64,000 nucleotides of DNA from Trichaptum fuscoviolaceum (Eukaryota > Basidiomycota > Agaricomycetes > Hymenochaetales > Trichaptaceae). Positions 20,497-29,941 of the stretch are shown in pieces; within the stretch, counting starts at the first letter, position 1; the number at the start of each line of letters is the position of its first letter. Both the position numbers and the translations under genes were made by a program. The notes below the pieces were generated by a model that did not search any database, was not told the origin of the DNA, and saw only the letters and a program-made list of their open reading frames with translations. The stretch spans positions 3,660,707 to 3,724,706 of the forward strand of contig CAJSYZ010000008.1 in NCBI GenBank assembly GCA_910574455.1, written 5' to 3'.

Positions 20497-21773
20497 AAAC
20501 CCTGACTCTTGAGAGCAGCTGCGACCGCTTTGGCGATCTCGTCAACGGTCGGAGTGCGAGCGGCATTCACGGTCGGAGTCTCGTTGCGGACTTCCTCGAG
20601 GGTTGCCGTCGGTGTCTTGGAAGCGGCGGCGGGCGCAGAGGCGGCGGGCGGAGCGGTGGACAACGAGGCGGCGGTCTGTGAAGCCACCTTCAATCGGACA
20701 TTTGATCTCTTGCTCCGCTGCGGACAGTCTCGAGCCAGATGTCCATGCTCACCGCACTGAAAGCAAAGTCCGCGGCGCATCATCTCCTCAGTGCTCAAGC
20801 GATCGATGTCCATCGCGTCGGGGTCCCGTGTAGGTCCGCGCGAAGCGGAGTGGTGTGTCTGCGAGCGGGAGCCCCAGTTCGGACTCCAGTTGTACTGCTT
20901 GAAGCCAGTCCGACGTGCACGCAAGTCCTCATCGTATTCGCAAAGAAGTCGGACCCAATGGTCGAAGCTCTTCGTCTCCGGGATCTCCTTACTCGCCAGA
21001 TCGTAGCGGAACTGGCTGCTGAGTCCGGTCTCAAACACCAGCATCTTCCCATCCATTCCCCAGTCCACCTCCGCCTCCACCATCAACGCACGAAACTTCG
21101 CCGCATACTCCGACACCGTGTCCTTGCCCTGGCGCAGTTTCATAAGCTCCTGTCCGGCGTGGCGCTTGATGTTCGGACGTCCGAACGCGGACTGGAGGGA
21201 CTCCAGGAAGAGGTTCAAGTCGGTCATGAGAGCGGGGACTTCGGTGCCCTTGAGGGCGGCAGTTGTGTGCGGACGAGCCCACTGTTCAGCGGGCCCGCGG
21301 AGTAGCGAAGCGGCCCATAGACAGGTCATCGTCGGACCACCTACAAACTCCTGGGGGCGCATCTGGACATAAAGTCGGACCTTCTGCGACCACTCCTCGA
21401 AGCTGATACTCTCTGCCTCCTTATCTTTCGGCGTACGCCCATAGAATGCGGGCGGGGCACCGACCTTCGGACCCTTGGGAGTGCAGGTCGCGCCTTCCTG
21501 CGCATTTCGGACAAACAGGTTCATGAAGTCGTGGAGGCGCTGGTTTTCGGCGGTCACCTCCTGCAGGTGTGACTGGAGAGGTCGGGTGGCATCATTGATA
21601 GCCTGGAGGATGTCTGGGGGGAGGTCTCCGCTCTGCTGGGGCGGTGGGGCGGCCTGGGCAGGAGCAGCGCCCGGAGTCGGAGTCGGAGCAGCGCCTGGCG
21701 CGGGCGCTGCTTGCGCGGGGTTGATCGGGTCGGTCATATCTTCGTCGGAGTCTTCTTGTCCGAATCTTCCCAT
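20493..21773 (-). CDS. gag: Gag protein of element C
   Basis: 426 codons from an ATG 64 bp downstream of the 5' LTR. The N-terminus is acidic then Ala/Pro-rich (about 17-50), probably disordered. A Ty3-type capsid region spans about 100-290, with WAASLLRGPAEQWA and LRQGKDTVSEYAAKF. A single CCHC zinc knuckle, C337-X2-C340-X4-H345-X4-C350 (CFQCGEHGHLARDC), is expected to bind the genomic RNA. The C-tail is Ala/Thr-rich and ends KSQGF before a TGA at 20495-20493. Gag builds the cytoplasmic virus-like particle. The gag stop lies inside the frameshift site used to reach pol, so Gag should be made in excess. Confidence 0.95.
   Translation of the reverse strand: MGRFGQEDSDEDMTDPINPAQAAPAPGAAPTPTPGAAPAQAAPPPQQSGDLPPDILQAINDATRPLQSHLQEVTAENQRLHDFMNLFVRNAQEGATCTPKGPKVGAPPAFYGRTPKDKEAESISFEEWSQKVRLYVQMRPQEFVGGPTMTCLWAASLLRGPAEQWARPHTTAALKGTEVPALMTDLNLFLESLQSAFGRPNIKRHAGQELMKLRQGKDTVSEYAAKFRALMVEAEVDWGMDGKMLVFETGLSSQFRYDLASKEIPETKSFDHWVRLLCEYDEDLRARRTGFKQYNWSPNWGSRSQTHHSASRGPTRDPDAMDIDRLSTEEMMRRGLCFQCGEHGHLARDCPQRSKRSNVRLKVASQTAASLSTAPPAASAPAAASKTPTATLEEVRNETPTVNAARTPTVDEIAKAVAAALKSQGF
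20496..20502 (-). promoter_or_regulatory. -1 ribosomal frameshift site GGGTTTT at the gag-pol junction
   Basis: In the gag frame the minus strand reads CAG GGT TTT TGA. The heptamer G GGT TTT fits X XXY YYZ exactly, and after a -1 slip the next codon is TTG, the first codon of the pol frame. The gag stop follows immediately. A downstream stimulatory structure was not determined. Confidence 0.8.
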
Positions 21774-21824
21774 TCAGAGGGATCTAAAATCGGTCGGTGC
21801 AATCGCAGGGCGTCGAAAGAACAA

Positions 21825-21835
21825 ACTTTTGGCCT
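21825..21835 (-). other. Primer-binding site of element C, self-complementary to its LTR
   Basis: On the minus strand AGGCCAAAAGT lies 2 nt after the 5' LTR. It is the perfect 11-nt complement of ACTTTTGGCCT in the LTR (22019-22009), the predicted first bases of the transcript. This matches the Tf1/sushi mode, in which the RNA 5' end folds back and primes reverse transcription, rather than tRNA priming. Confidence 0.75.
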
Positions 21836-21837
21836 AA

Positions 21838-22413
21838 TGTTACGACCTAGAGTGGTTCCTTCGCTTTCGAGACCCTGAATCGGACACGGACGACGATCGG
21901 ACGCTATTAGCGGTGGTTCTCACTCTGAGAAGCACTTTACAAGTCAATTAAGCTATTCTACACATCAGAGCTAAAGATAAACACATCACCTGAGAAGCAC
22001 TTTACAAGAGGCCAAAAGTGGAGTGCTTCGCAGGGGGATCCGCGGTTTTGATGAACAAAGGTAAAAACTATACAGTACCAAGCCACTGGACCCTGATCCG
22101 ACTAGGTCCGACCTATACCGCTGACGTAAGTCGGAGTTCGGGGTCCCGCTCTAGTCGGGGTCCCGCATCGGTAGAGCGGAGGTTCGAGTCGGAGTGGCGG
22201 AAGAAAGAAAGAAAGGAGAATTGTTTGCAGGGCACTTGTCCTAGTGGCCTGCAAACATACAGGCAAGTAATCTATGCAAAAAGGAAGAGAATCGGAGTCA
22301 AAGAAAGTCCGGTTTCGGACCGGACATGTCGGGGATCCGACTCGGAGTATGATTGTAAAAGAAAATCAAGGAAAAATAAAAGAAATAAAATAACCTGAGG
22401 CGGATTCCTGACA
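21838..22413 (-). repeat. 5' LTR of element C with promoter
   Basis: 576 bp. In element orientation a TATAG box begins at 22072 and the predicted start ACTTTTGGCCTCTTG is at 22019. AAGTGCTTCTCAG is repeated twice downstream, comparable to the repeated GTGCTTCCTTAGG in LTRs A and B. The TSD GTATG follows at 22414-22418. Confidence 0.93.
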
Positions 22414-22649
22414 GTATGCGGCAGTGTATGCGGCACTTCAGTGGCTGTGCCAGGGTTTGCATGCGGCAGTTTTGACAGGTAGGCGGCACTGCATGCGGTA
22501 GTTTTGACAGGTAGGCGGCACTGCATGCGGCAGTTTTGACAGCTGTGGCACATGCAATGACTTCATTAATTTCTACAGTATTTTATCTTATTTATCATTG
22601 GTTCCATGTCTGCAGTCTTGCATGCGGCAGCGGCAATACTTGTAGGCGG
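22414..22649. repeat. Subterminal repeats of element D, right side
   Basis: Multiple copies of GTATGCGGCA, TGCATGCGGCAG and AGTTTTGACAGGTAGGCGGCA occur between element C and the right TIR. GCATGC is palindromic; clustered motifs like this near ends often bind transposase (inference). Confidence 0.8.
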
Positions 22650-22698
22650 CTGCATGCGGCAGCGGCGGCACTTGTAGGCGGCCTTTTCGTCAGGCCGG
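22650..22698. repeat. Right TIR of element D
   Basis: It is the inverse of 15375-15422 and ends GTCAGGCCGG before the TSD TACCCAAA. Confidence 0.9.
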
Positions 22699-22771
22699 TA
22701 CCCAAATGACGGAGATGCCGAGAATATCACGACCTTCCCGGACTACATTTTGAAAAACGACTCAGCCGTCT

Positions 22772-23077
22772 TGTTGAACTCGTAGAAGGTTCTAGTAGAT
22801 CATATGACATGATTACTCATACTATTGGAACATTCTAGTAACATCCATTGTTATCTGTTGCATTACTAATGCACTGTATAGTTTACACTTATTTACTTCA
22901 TGTACAGTATATAAACCCCCTGTACGTAGCTCTAAGTAGAACAACGAAGCCACTACTCTTACACTCGCACCACTACCATCTCTCTTCAAGCACCTTAGCA
23001 GGTTTACAGCTACTACAGGTGAGTAGAGCGCCATGACCCACTGCGGGCGCTAGGCGAGTGGCGTTTTCCGCGCAACA
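22772..23077. mobile_element. Short solo LTR (family F, 306 bp)
   Basis: It starts TGTTGAACTC and ends CGCGCAACA, flanked by the 5-bp TSD CGTCT (22767-22771 and 23078-23082). S2 has the empty site CAGTCGTCTATCCAGG near 37360-37375. A TATATAAA box is at 22908-22915. Length, TG...CA ends and the strong TATA box suit a solo LTR of a Ty1/copia-type element; the family was not identified. Confidence 0.88.
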
Positions 23078-23082
23078 CGTCT

Positions 23083-23856
23083 ATCCAGGTGTTACATGAA
23101 TGGGCGGAAGATGATCACTAGCAATGATTGACATGCCTGCGAGATCTCAGTGCTCCCGGCTAGCCAGTCTCAACCAAAGAGTCCGGAGACGTTTGCCACA
23201 GTATATGGTCTACAGTGGCAGCAGCGAGTCCTTCTATCATGCTCGGGACTTTGGTATGCCGTTCCCGCGAATGCGCATCTAATGTTTTGAGTTTTTGGCG
23301 CACAATCTGATGGATAATGATTTATTCTCATAGAGACTACGATGTCATTTTGGGTATGTGCTGTCTTCATTCCTCTGTTGTTTTGCGTACTTTTGCGCTA
23401 GGCAACCAGTGTACACATTGAGGGTAATGGACGAACTCCGGACGGCAATTGCAGCCTGAGTCCAGACTGGAACTCAAGGAATTGGGCGCTTCTGATTCTC
23501 GGCTGCGTTTCACCAAACTCAGAGGCGCTGAATGATTTACTCTATCGAGGCAAGTACACACCCCATTATGTTATGATCTTTCAATTTACTGTCATCTTAT
23601 ACGTTATTCCCGCATTCTTTATCTTAAGCATTAGCACGAGTACAGTCAGTGCACGCTTTATAGTGATGAAAGATCAGATGAACTTTGCAGCACAGCACAG
23701 CGTGGGTAATACTCCTAGGCCTACTTGAATGGGTATCCCGGTATCCCTTCCGTTAGGCGCACAGTTATGAGTCGTTGATGGGTTCATATGAGAAGGCGTT
23801 GAAGGCTTATGTTCCCCTTCTTCTACATACCTGATCCCTGCGTGTTCTTAGCCACT
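23083..23856 (+). other. Upstream region of family copy 1
   Basis: It is homologous to 37369-38171 before copy 4 and more distantly to 33300-33810 before copy 3. Short protein-like patches recur (a SESF(Y/N).AR/YRD motif and a hydrophobic IPLLFCVLL segment) but are broken by stops. This suggests a decayed gene or a conserved promoter and leader. A MFPFFYIPDP peptide is in frame just upstream of the chosen ATG in copies 1 and 4 only. No gene is called. Confidence 0.5.
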
Positions 23857-26236
23857 ATGCCTAAGTTCAAGAACATTTTATCCAGAGTGATTCTGGGGGA
23901 GTCGAGGCAGAAAGAAGATGGCCTAGACTACTTATGTACTAGGTTTGAGCATCACGTGAAAGAGTCTCCTTCCCTCACGTACCCAGGGAGAGATGACGAC
24001 GAAGACAGCAACTCCGTTTCCTCCTTTTCGACAACCGCAACGGCTGATAACCTGACAGGAACCGGTCGAACGGTCGACACATACATCTTCCAGCCAATGG
24101 GAAGGCATGTTGAGAGATTCGCAATGCGAATCACGATCGCGTCCCTCGACCCTACCCGCATCGCGCAGTATATCGAGGCTGATTTCACTAGTTTTTCACC
24201 TTATTTTGGAGATCAGAGGACACTCAGGCTGAGTGACGTCATTGCGTCTCCATGTCGTCACTGCACAGAAATGGGTCGACGGTTGTTGCCGGGTTGAAGG
24301 GTCTCGTGAAGCAGACCCAGTGCGCACCTCAACTTCTCCAAGAAAGAAAGAAAGACACTAACGTCTCACTTTAGGTCAGCTTCAATAAAGAGATCCGCAT
24401 CAGCACTAGCCGCACTCATTCGTGTGTCCTTGACATACAGCCGTAGTGGGTTCTATGTCAGCGTTTCTCGCATCCAGCCTATATTCCACCTCGAAACGCT
24501 TGCCGGATCTCTTGCTTCCTCGCATCCAGAGAAGAAGTGGTTTCTTTTCTTGGTAAAGCTTGCAAGGGAAACTCTCATTGCCGTAAAAAAGCCTTCGTAT
24601 CAGCTAGCATGCGATCCAGTTTTAGGGAAAGAAATCCGGCAGTTACGGCCTTCACCCAAGACTGCTCAAAGGCTACGTCAAAGACTCGTGCGGGCATTGC
24701 GGGCTTATAGGTACGCATATACTCATCTTTTCGGTATGTGATAAATCAGGGCGATCTCTTCTCCAGATCCTACGGCCTTGATTCTCTTGAGGATACGATA
24801 GGTGAAGCATGTGCTATTTGCGTAGAAGCCATATCTACCTGCATAGAGCACTACGCACGAGGCGACGCATATGTGCACATCTTGGAAACCGTCTATTATA
24901 CTATCATTTTCGTTCTTCGGTCAATTCACGAATTAGCCGATTATGCGAGAATCTCAACAAACAGACAAATCTACATGGTACTACGAACACTAGTCTCGTG
25001 GATTGACGCAATCGTGTACCGTTGGCTGTTCGTTTCAAATTACGATTGTCAGAGATATGATATGGAGAAACTGAAGGCGAAGATGTTATTTCGCAGCTTG
25101 GCTTTTGTGTACGTGGCAATTATAGATTCTCTGTCAATACCGCGATATTAATTACTCTTGCATGTATATATAGGCACGGCGACACCACATGTGAGCTGCC
25201 ACAATTGCGTCTCCAACGCTATAACTTCTTGTGCATGGAAAGTCTTCCTCGGAGGCATCGGGAGACAGGAAAGTCCGCCGACGATAATCCCATGGCCCAA
25301 GGATTGCTTAAAGCATCAATACACAGGACTCAACGACTTTTAAGGTCATTTAACGAGCTTGAGAGGGAGGTTTACGGTATTTCACTGGAAAGTATTATCC
25401 CGGCCTCGCATTCTAAGATAGATGCGGATCCCCATTGGCTTTCTATCGATGTTTTCGGAGATGAGTGGTGGGAGCCTTGGAAGAAAGCACTCGAAAGGGC
25501 ACGAAGAGTGCAAGTCCCGGAGACTTTTATGACTGAAGAATTCAGGGAGGCTCGAAGAATCGGATTGGAACGAGATCCGTTATGCGATCCACTTGACTGG
25601 AGATTGGACGCGATCCACGATCAGAGGAACTGGTGTTATTATCAGCTCCGTCGCGGTTCGCGACACAAATGGGGACAGTACCTCTGCTCGAATATGGACT
25701 GGGACTGGGACCTCGGGACGTGCATGAAGCGTCTATTCAAGGAGAGTCATCCAGAACAGTCGTCAGCCATACACAGTGCACCAGCCTCAAGCTCTACTAT
25801 CGGAGTGGCCGCAAGTCCGGAAGGAGCTCTTCAGCTATCGTTTGGACGAGTACAGGTGGGCATGCCGAAGGAAGTTCAGGTTTCGTACGAGACGGAGGAT
25901 GGCAAAATGCAGTACATGTCGTTCGTACCCGCGACTCCTGGCCCGGGACCTCATACTGTCTCCAACGGATCTAGTGGCGCGCCCGAAGACATCATTACCC
26001 CGGCGGTTTTGCCCCGGGGTTCGGGATACAGGGAAGGCTCGTCCGGTGCAAAGCAAGCGATAGAGGATTTGGAGGCAGGCGCCTCTTCATCGTATGCATC
26101 GCAGCCCGAGGCCTGTAAAACTATTACGATCGAGGAATGCGACGATGGCTTCGAAGGAGAGGAGACGACATATGATGGTGTATCAGTCGAGGCTCGGGCG
26201 GGAGGAGACGTTATATCAATTTGCTCGCTGGACTAG
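23857..26236 (+). pseudogene. Tandem unknown family, copy 1 (frameshifted)
   Basis: The four-exon layout is as in copy 3: 23857-24319, 24375-24710, 24767-25108, 25174-26236. Exon 1 length is 1 mod 3 instead of 2. The frame breaks near 24250-24265, so the stop after GRRLLPG replaces the expected GSTVVAG(M/L)KGLVKQTQ. The other three exons stay open. Conserved pieces are present: MPKFKNILSRVILG start, SFSTTATADNL, PMGRHVERFAMRITIASLDP, RIQPIFHLETLAGSL, MDWDWDLGTCMKRLF, the KEVQVSYETEDGKMQYMSF block and the C-terminal ISICSLD. From about 25568 to 26140 it is over 99% identical to copy 4 while flanks are much more diverged, a sign of gene conversion. Function unknown. Confidence 0.8.
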
Positions 26237-26720
26237 GTCCATGCTGAAGGGAGTATTCTGTTCTGACACATGAACTTATGAACAATCGCTTGTCAGGTCT
26301 CTACGTTTCGAAGTTCTCAGCTTCCTTTCGTGCTTTCATAAATCCGAAGTGATGTTATACTTTAATCGCGCTGCGTATAGCTTGTGGGCACAGACAATCG
26401 GAGAGATAAGACCAGTAGTAAGCATAAATTTCCCCAATAAAACACCGGAGGAGGTCACAGAAATTGTCAAAATAAGGTCACCATTGGTATTGTAGACTCG
26501 CTATCCAGGAGTAAATCTATCAAGAGGTTTAACTTGGGAGTGAGCAACTGGCTTGTGAGTATAGCAATGGATTGACAACGATTGAAAAAATCAACCCGGC
26601 CGATTTTGTGCTTTGTTTGCTTTTATTTGTCTTCGACGACACTTTGCATGGCAAATTCTTGGTGCCGGGTCTTGAAGGACGAGTCCAACCTTCTACGTTC
26701 TGTCATCGACTCATCGACTA
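26237..26720. other. 3' flank of copy 1
   Basis: Homologous to 40524-40985 downstream of copy 4. It includes a conserved TTTCCCCAATAAAACACCGGAGG stretch with a possible AATAAA poly(A) signal. No gene was seen. Confidence 0.5.
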
Positions 26721-26750
26721 GAAACAGGCCGAGCACCGCCAGCAAATCCC

Positions 26751-27640
26751 TTACTCCCTCTTGATGTTGAGAGTCGACAGGGTGATTGAGAATGAAATCA
26801 ATAATGACTGTGTAAAGCATGGGTATATTGGAATGCATTGAATGCAGCAAAATAAGATATTTGTACTTAATGTTCGCTCATGAGCCTCGTCAATAATCAA
26901 GGCAGAGCAACTCACGAGAACCGGCACCATGAAGGACTCTCGAAGAAGAATGCCATACTTCAAGTTCATATATTTGATCACGGTCTTGTCACTTGTACAA
27001 TCCTCAAAAATGATTGCATATTGAATCTCATAGCCCTCGTAGGTGCCTACTTCCTCTGCAACATGTGCTGCAACACTCATTGCAGCGATGCGGCAGCGTG
27101 CACCCGACATTCATCCCATTCACTGTTTAACAAGCCTCGTGAAGGTACTGAGGGAGTTGTGTCAGCTCATCCGTTCCTTTAACGACAATGAGCATGGGGA
27201 ATTTTCAAACCACCTCCAGTGGTCAATAGCGGGACTGACAGATTGACAGACTCATCCGCGTGTTGTCAATAGCTCAAGTGTGCTTTTCTGCCTCTTTGAT
27301 CTGCTGCCCTAGCAGGCGCTTTGCAGTTGTAAGATTTGCTTCCGCACCCATTGTGTCCGACAGAGAGCTGGATTGTCTAGCCACTCGGAATCGATGACAG
27401 GTTGCTCCTTGTCTGGAGCGCCGGTTCGGAAGGTCTGCGCCGCCTCTTGCTGGTCGATGTCAGTAACAAACAGATTATACTTATCCTTTGCTTCTTCGTG
27501 TTGCTGATAGAGCACGGCCTCCGAAAGACTTGTTCCTCGTACTCAAGTTCTTTGCGTTCTCGCTTGGAAACCTTCATGCCACGAAACAATGCACCATCAT
27601 GTAACTTTTCGTTGCAAAGAAGCGGCAACAGACGCACACT
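26751..27640 (-). pseudogene. Degenerate DEAH-box splicing helicase fragment (Prp2/DHX16 type)
   Basis: Read on the minus strand, broken frames run in the order of a DEAH-box RNA helicase of the Prp2 class. The N-terminal extension is first: ALFRGMKVSKRERKELEYE, 27637-27530, then EAAQTFRTGAPDKEQPVIDSEW near 27470-27370. TQLPQYLHEA follows, then [14 protein letters not shown] (motif Ia), [14 protein letters not shown] (Ib) and [10 protein letters not shown] (motif II with DEAH) near 26930-26905. Motif I (GKT) is missing, and frameshifts and stops are frequent. Intact proteins of this class remodel the activated spliceosome. This piece covers only the first helicase domain and is dead. S2 lacks it: sequence jumps from ACTCATCGA to TATCTGAGGC at about 40984. 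Confidence 0.8.
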
Positions 27641-27761
27641 CAGGCTGGCAAGTCAGTGCCGGCGAAATTCGCACGGTGTCAACTTTCGCACAATTGACAG
27701 GCAACTTTCGCACAGGTAAAAGTTGGAAGTTCTCACGCAATTGTGCTCGGGGAGTGCCCAT

Positions 27762-28326
27762 TAGTGTCCTCAGTGGGTCAGGTCAGACCTACTTTGACCT
27801 AGGTCGACCGCTGACCTGACCTGTAGGTCAAGTACGTAATAGGCCGGGTCAGGCCAGGCCACCGGTAGGTCAGGTCACAGGTCAGGGCAGCCATGAAAAC
27901 CCTTGACCTGTGTCGACCTGTGCCAACTTAAGTCGACCTGGTAACCTAAGTATTACCTATTATGGCTACCACTTCCTGTTTCGGCCACTATAACTCTATA
28001 TTAATAGCACCTTTTTTTTACCTATATGCTTCCTAACTTGCTTCTTCAAGTTATTTCATAAAACTCGGATTTCCCAAATGGAAGTAGTAAGCTTTGTGAA
28101 CCTCTTATAACTTTCTCATACTAAAATTATATTAGCTTCATTACATCAAGGTCAGGAGTAGGCCGACTTAGGTTGACCTCTGACCTGACCTGACCCGGCC
28201 TGAAGGTCAAGGCCGGACCAGGTCAAGGTCAAGGTCAGGGATTTTTGGGAAATCTCTGACCTGGTCAGGTCGAGGTCAGGTGAAAAGTAACACTGACCTG
28301 ACCTGACCTGACATTTGAGGACACTA
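27762..28326. mobile_element. hAT-like non-autonomous element G, AGGTCA-rich
   Basis: 565 bp, with TIR TAGTGTCCTCA at both ends and a perfect 8-bp TSD GTGCCCAT (27754-27761 and 28327-28334). TAGTG fits the hAT end consensus. Subterminal zones (27775-27935 and 28150-28315) are dense in AGGTCA/TGACCT in both orientations. The centre is AT-rich and non-coding. No transposase is present. Confidence 0.9.
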
Positions 28327-28334
28327 GTGCCCAT

Positions 28335-29941
28335 ACTCCCAGGGGAGTAAGGGAATATCTGAGGCACATCACTGCATAAAGGCTCATGGCTTAATTGAGC
28401 TGGCACAGCGACGAAATATAAGACAAAGTTCGGATACACAGCCTATTTCCTAATATCTGGCTGGCTCTTCGACTCCGTATTTTCTCGTCGGCGAGCTCGA
28501 ACATGTCTAGTGATCTGAAATGAATCGATGTGAGGGTTCTACGCTACCTCGCAAATGTTTCACCTCATTTGAGCGAGGGTGGATCGTGAGTACACAACTT
28601 AGCACCTCACCCCGAACTATGTCTTAACCTTTCTGCAGCACAGTTAACCGCCCCGCCTACAGATCTCTGGCCAACACATTCACAGCGCTTCTCTCCAGCA
28701 GGGAAGTCACGACCGAGCTCGTGCGACTCGTCGCGGACGAGGATGACATGCAAGAGGGTAAGGGGTCGTGAATCAACTAGCTGCCGACAGTGCAACTTAT
28801 TCAGGGGCAGGACGACCTCAAGACTCAAGTGCTGTGCGCTAGCGATTAGAGCGCGCTCAATGCGGCCGAGTTTGCGGTGGTGTGTGTGCGAAATCTACTT
28901 GCGATGTTCGTGGTTCCTGCGTGGTATACAAAGGACCGGTGTGGATGTGTATAGTTCCGGCTGCATTCGGTGAGAACCCTCCCGTCGTCTCTCTTCAGCC
29001 TCATGCTTATTCAATTTTGTTGACTTTATTACTAAAGGCTGATACGGACAGCGAGCAAAAACGTAGTTGCTCGTCCAATCTCGTCCAATTTACCTTAATC
29101 CAGTTTACATGGTCGCTTTCCGCTGCATCGTGACAGGCGCGCTGTCAGATATGCCGACCCGGATATCAAGAATCTGAACTTTGCGGAATGGAAACAAAGT
29201 GCGTCTTTGTGTTTTACCCTTCTCCTTTTCGCACCCATTAACTTGAACGTCCTGCATGCACAGATGTTCGAAGGCGAATACGTCACGCCGTACTGTACTA
29301 CATCCCGGCTGTGTTCAACGCGCATGGCTTTCAGGCAGGGTTTACGCAGCTTGGGAGGGACACTGCGACGGCGAGTACGAGCTTGCCAATGATCTTGGCT
29401 TGGCAGACGGTCTCGAGTGCAGTTGCGTTGAATGTGTCGAGCTCGAGTTTGAACGCGTCTCCATCACCGAGACCGGGAGCGGTCGCATGGTCGACGGTGG
29501 TACCAGGCTTCCAGTTCTGAGTCCGACTTGTCTATCGCTTCAAGGTTCTGGTGATATTGATACACTGCTTTGCGGATACCTGTGCTTTCGTTTCTCATGA
29601 GTGATTTAATCACAGGTTCACTGCATTTCAATGAAACTAAACAATCTTCCGCGAGTCATCGTAGCGTGGGAGGTGCAGAGCGGTGCAGTCGATATATGGA
29701 GCTATGGTCTTGCGGTTTACTCAATGGTTCACTGCCAGCTGCAATCAGTAGAGTATTTGACAGCTGTCCGGGTGTTACCAAGGCGGTGGCTTATGCTGTG
29801 TAATGAACCGAACATCGTATACAATCTAGATCGCCTGAATGAATGATATGGGCGCTCTACGATACAAAGTTGTCCTTGTTAAAAGGAGCCTTGGCGTTGT
29901 TGACAATTTTGCCCCTCTCCCCTATAGTACCTCAGCTACTC
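28335..29941. other. Region upstream of copy 2 with decayed coding patches
   Basis: From about 28356 it matches 40988-42578 upstream of copy 5. Protein-like but interrupted patches include VTTELVRLVADEDDMQE (28708-28758) and a stretch around 28815-28950, both plus strand. On the minus strand NWKPGTTVDHATAPG (29520-29475) continues as an open stretch to about 29340. Splice-like signals separate some patches. I do not recognise the parent proteins. It is most likely one or two decayed genes, not functional ones. Confidence 0.4.

Larger units (their letters stand above)
16075..22413 (-). mobile_element. Complete Ty3/gypsy chromodomain retrotransposon C
   Basis: 6339 bp with two 576-bp LTRs differing at about six sites (roughly 99% identical), TSD GTATG (16070-16074 and 22414-22418), open gag and pol, polypurine tract and primer-binding site. 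On the minus strand the order is 5' LTR, primer site, gag, pol, polypurine tract, 3' LTR. Three of the six LTR differences are CpG to TpG or CpA changes, as expected from methylated repeats. A C-terminal chromodomain places it among chromodomain-bearing Ty3/gypsy elements. All parts needed for mobility look present, so it may be active or recently so. Confidence 0.96.
15375..22698. mobile_element. TIR element D (8-bp TSD) carrying nested element C
   Basis: The TSD TACCCAAA (15367-15374 and 22699-22706) flanks TIRs of about 48 bp. The single-copy empty site AAGTACCCAAATGACGG lies at about 37262-37278 in S2. Without element C it is about 980 bp, with no transposase, so it is non-autonomous. Subterminal GCATGCGGCAG-type motifs are repeated many times near both ends. 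The 8-bp TSD suggests hAT or KDZ relationship, but the CGGCTGTACG/CCGGCCTGACG ends do not settle it. Confidence 0.9.

Noticed and set aside
15375..22698. Large gene cluster acquired as a unit
   Set aside because: All coding sequence in this interval is gag-pol of element C nested in a non-coding TIR element; no host genes are carried.
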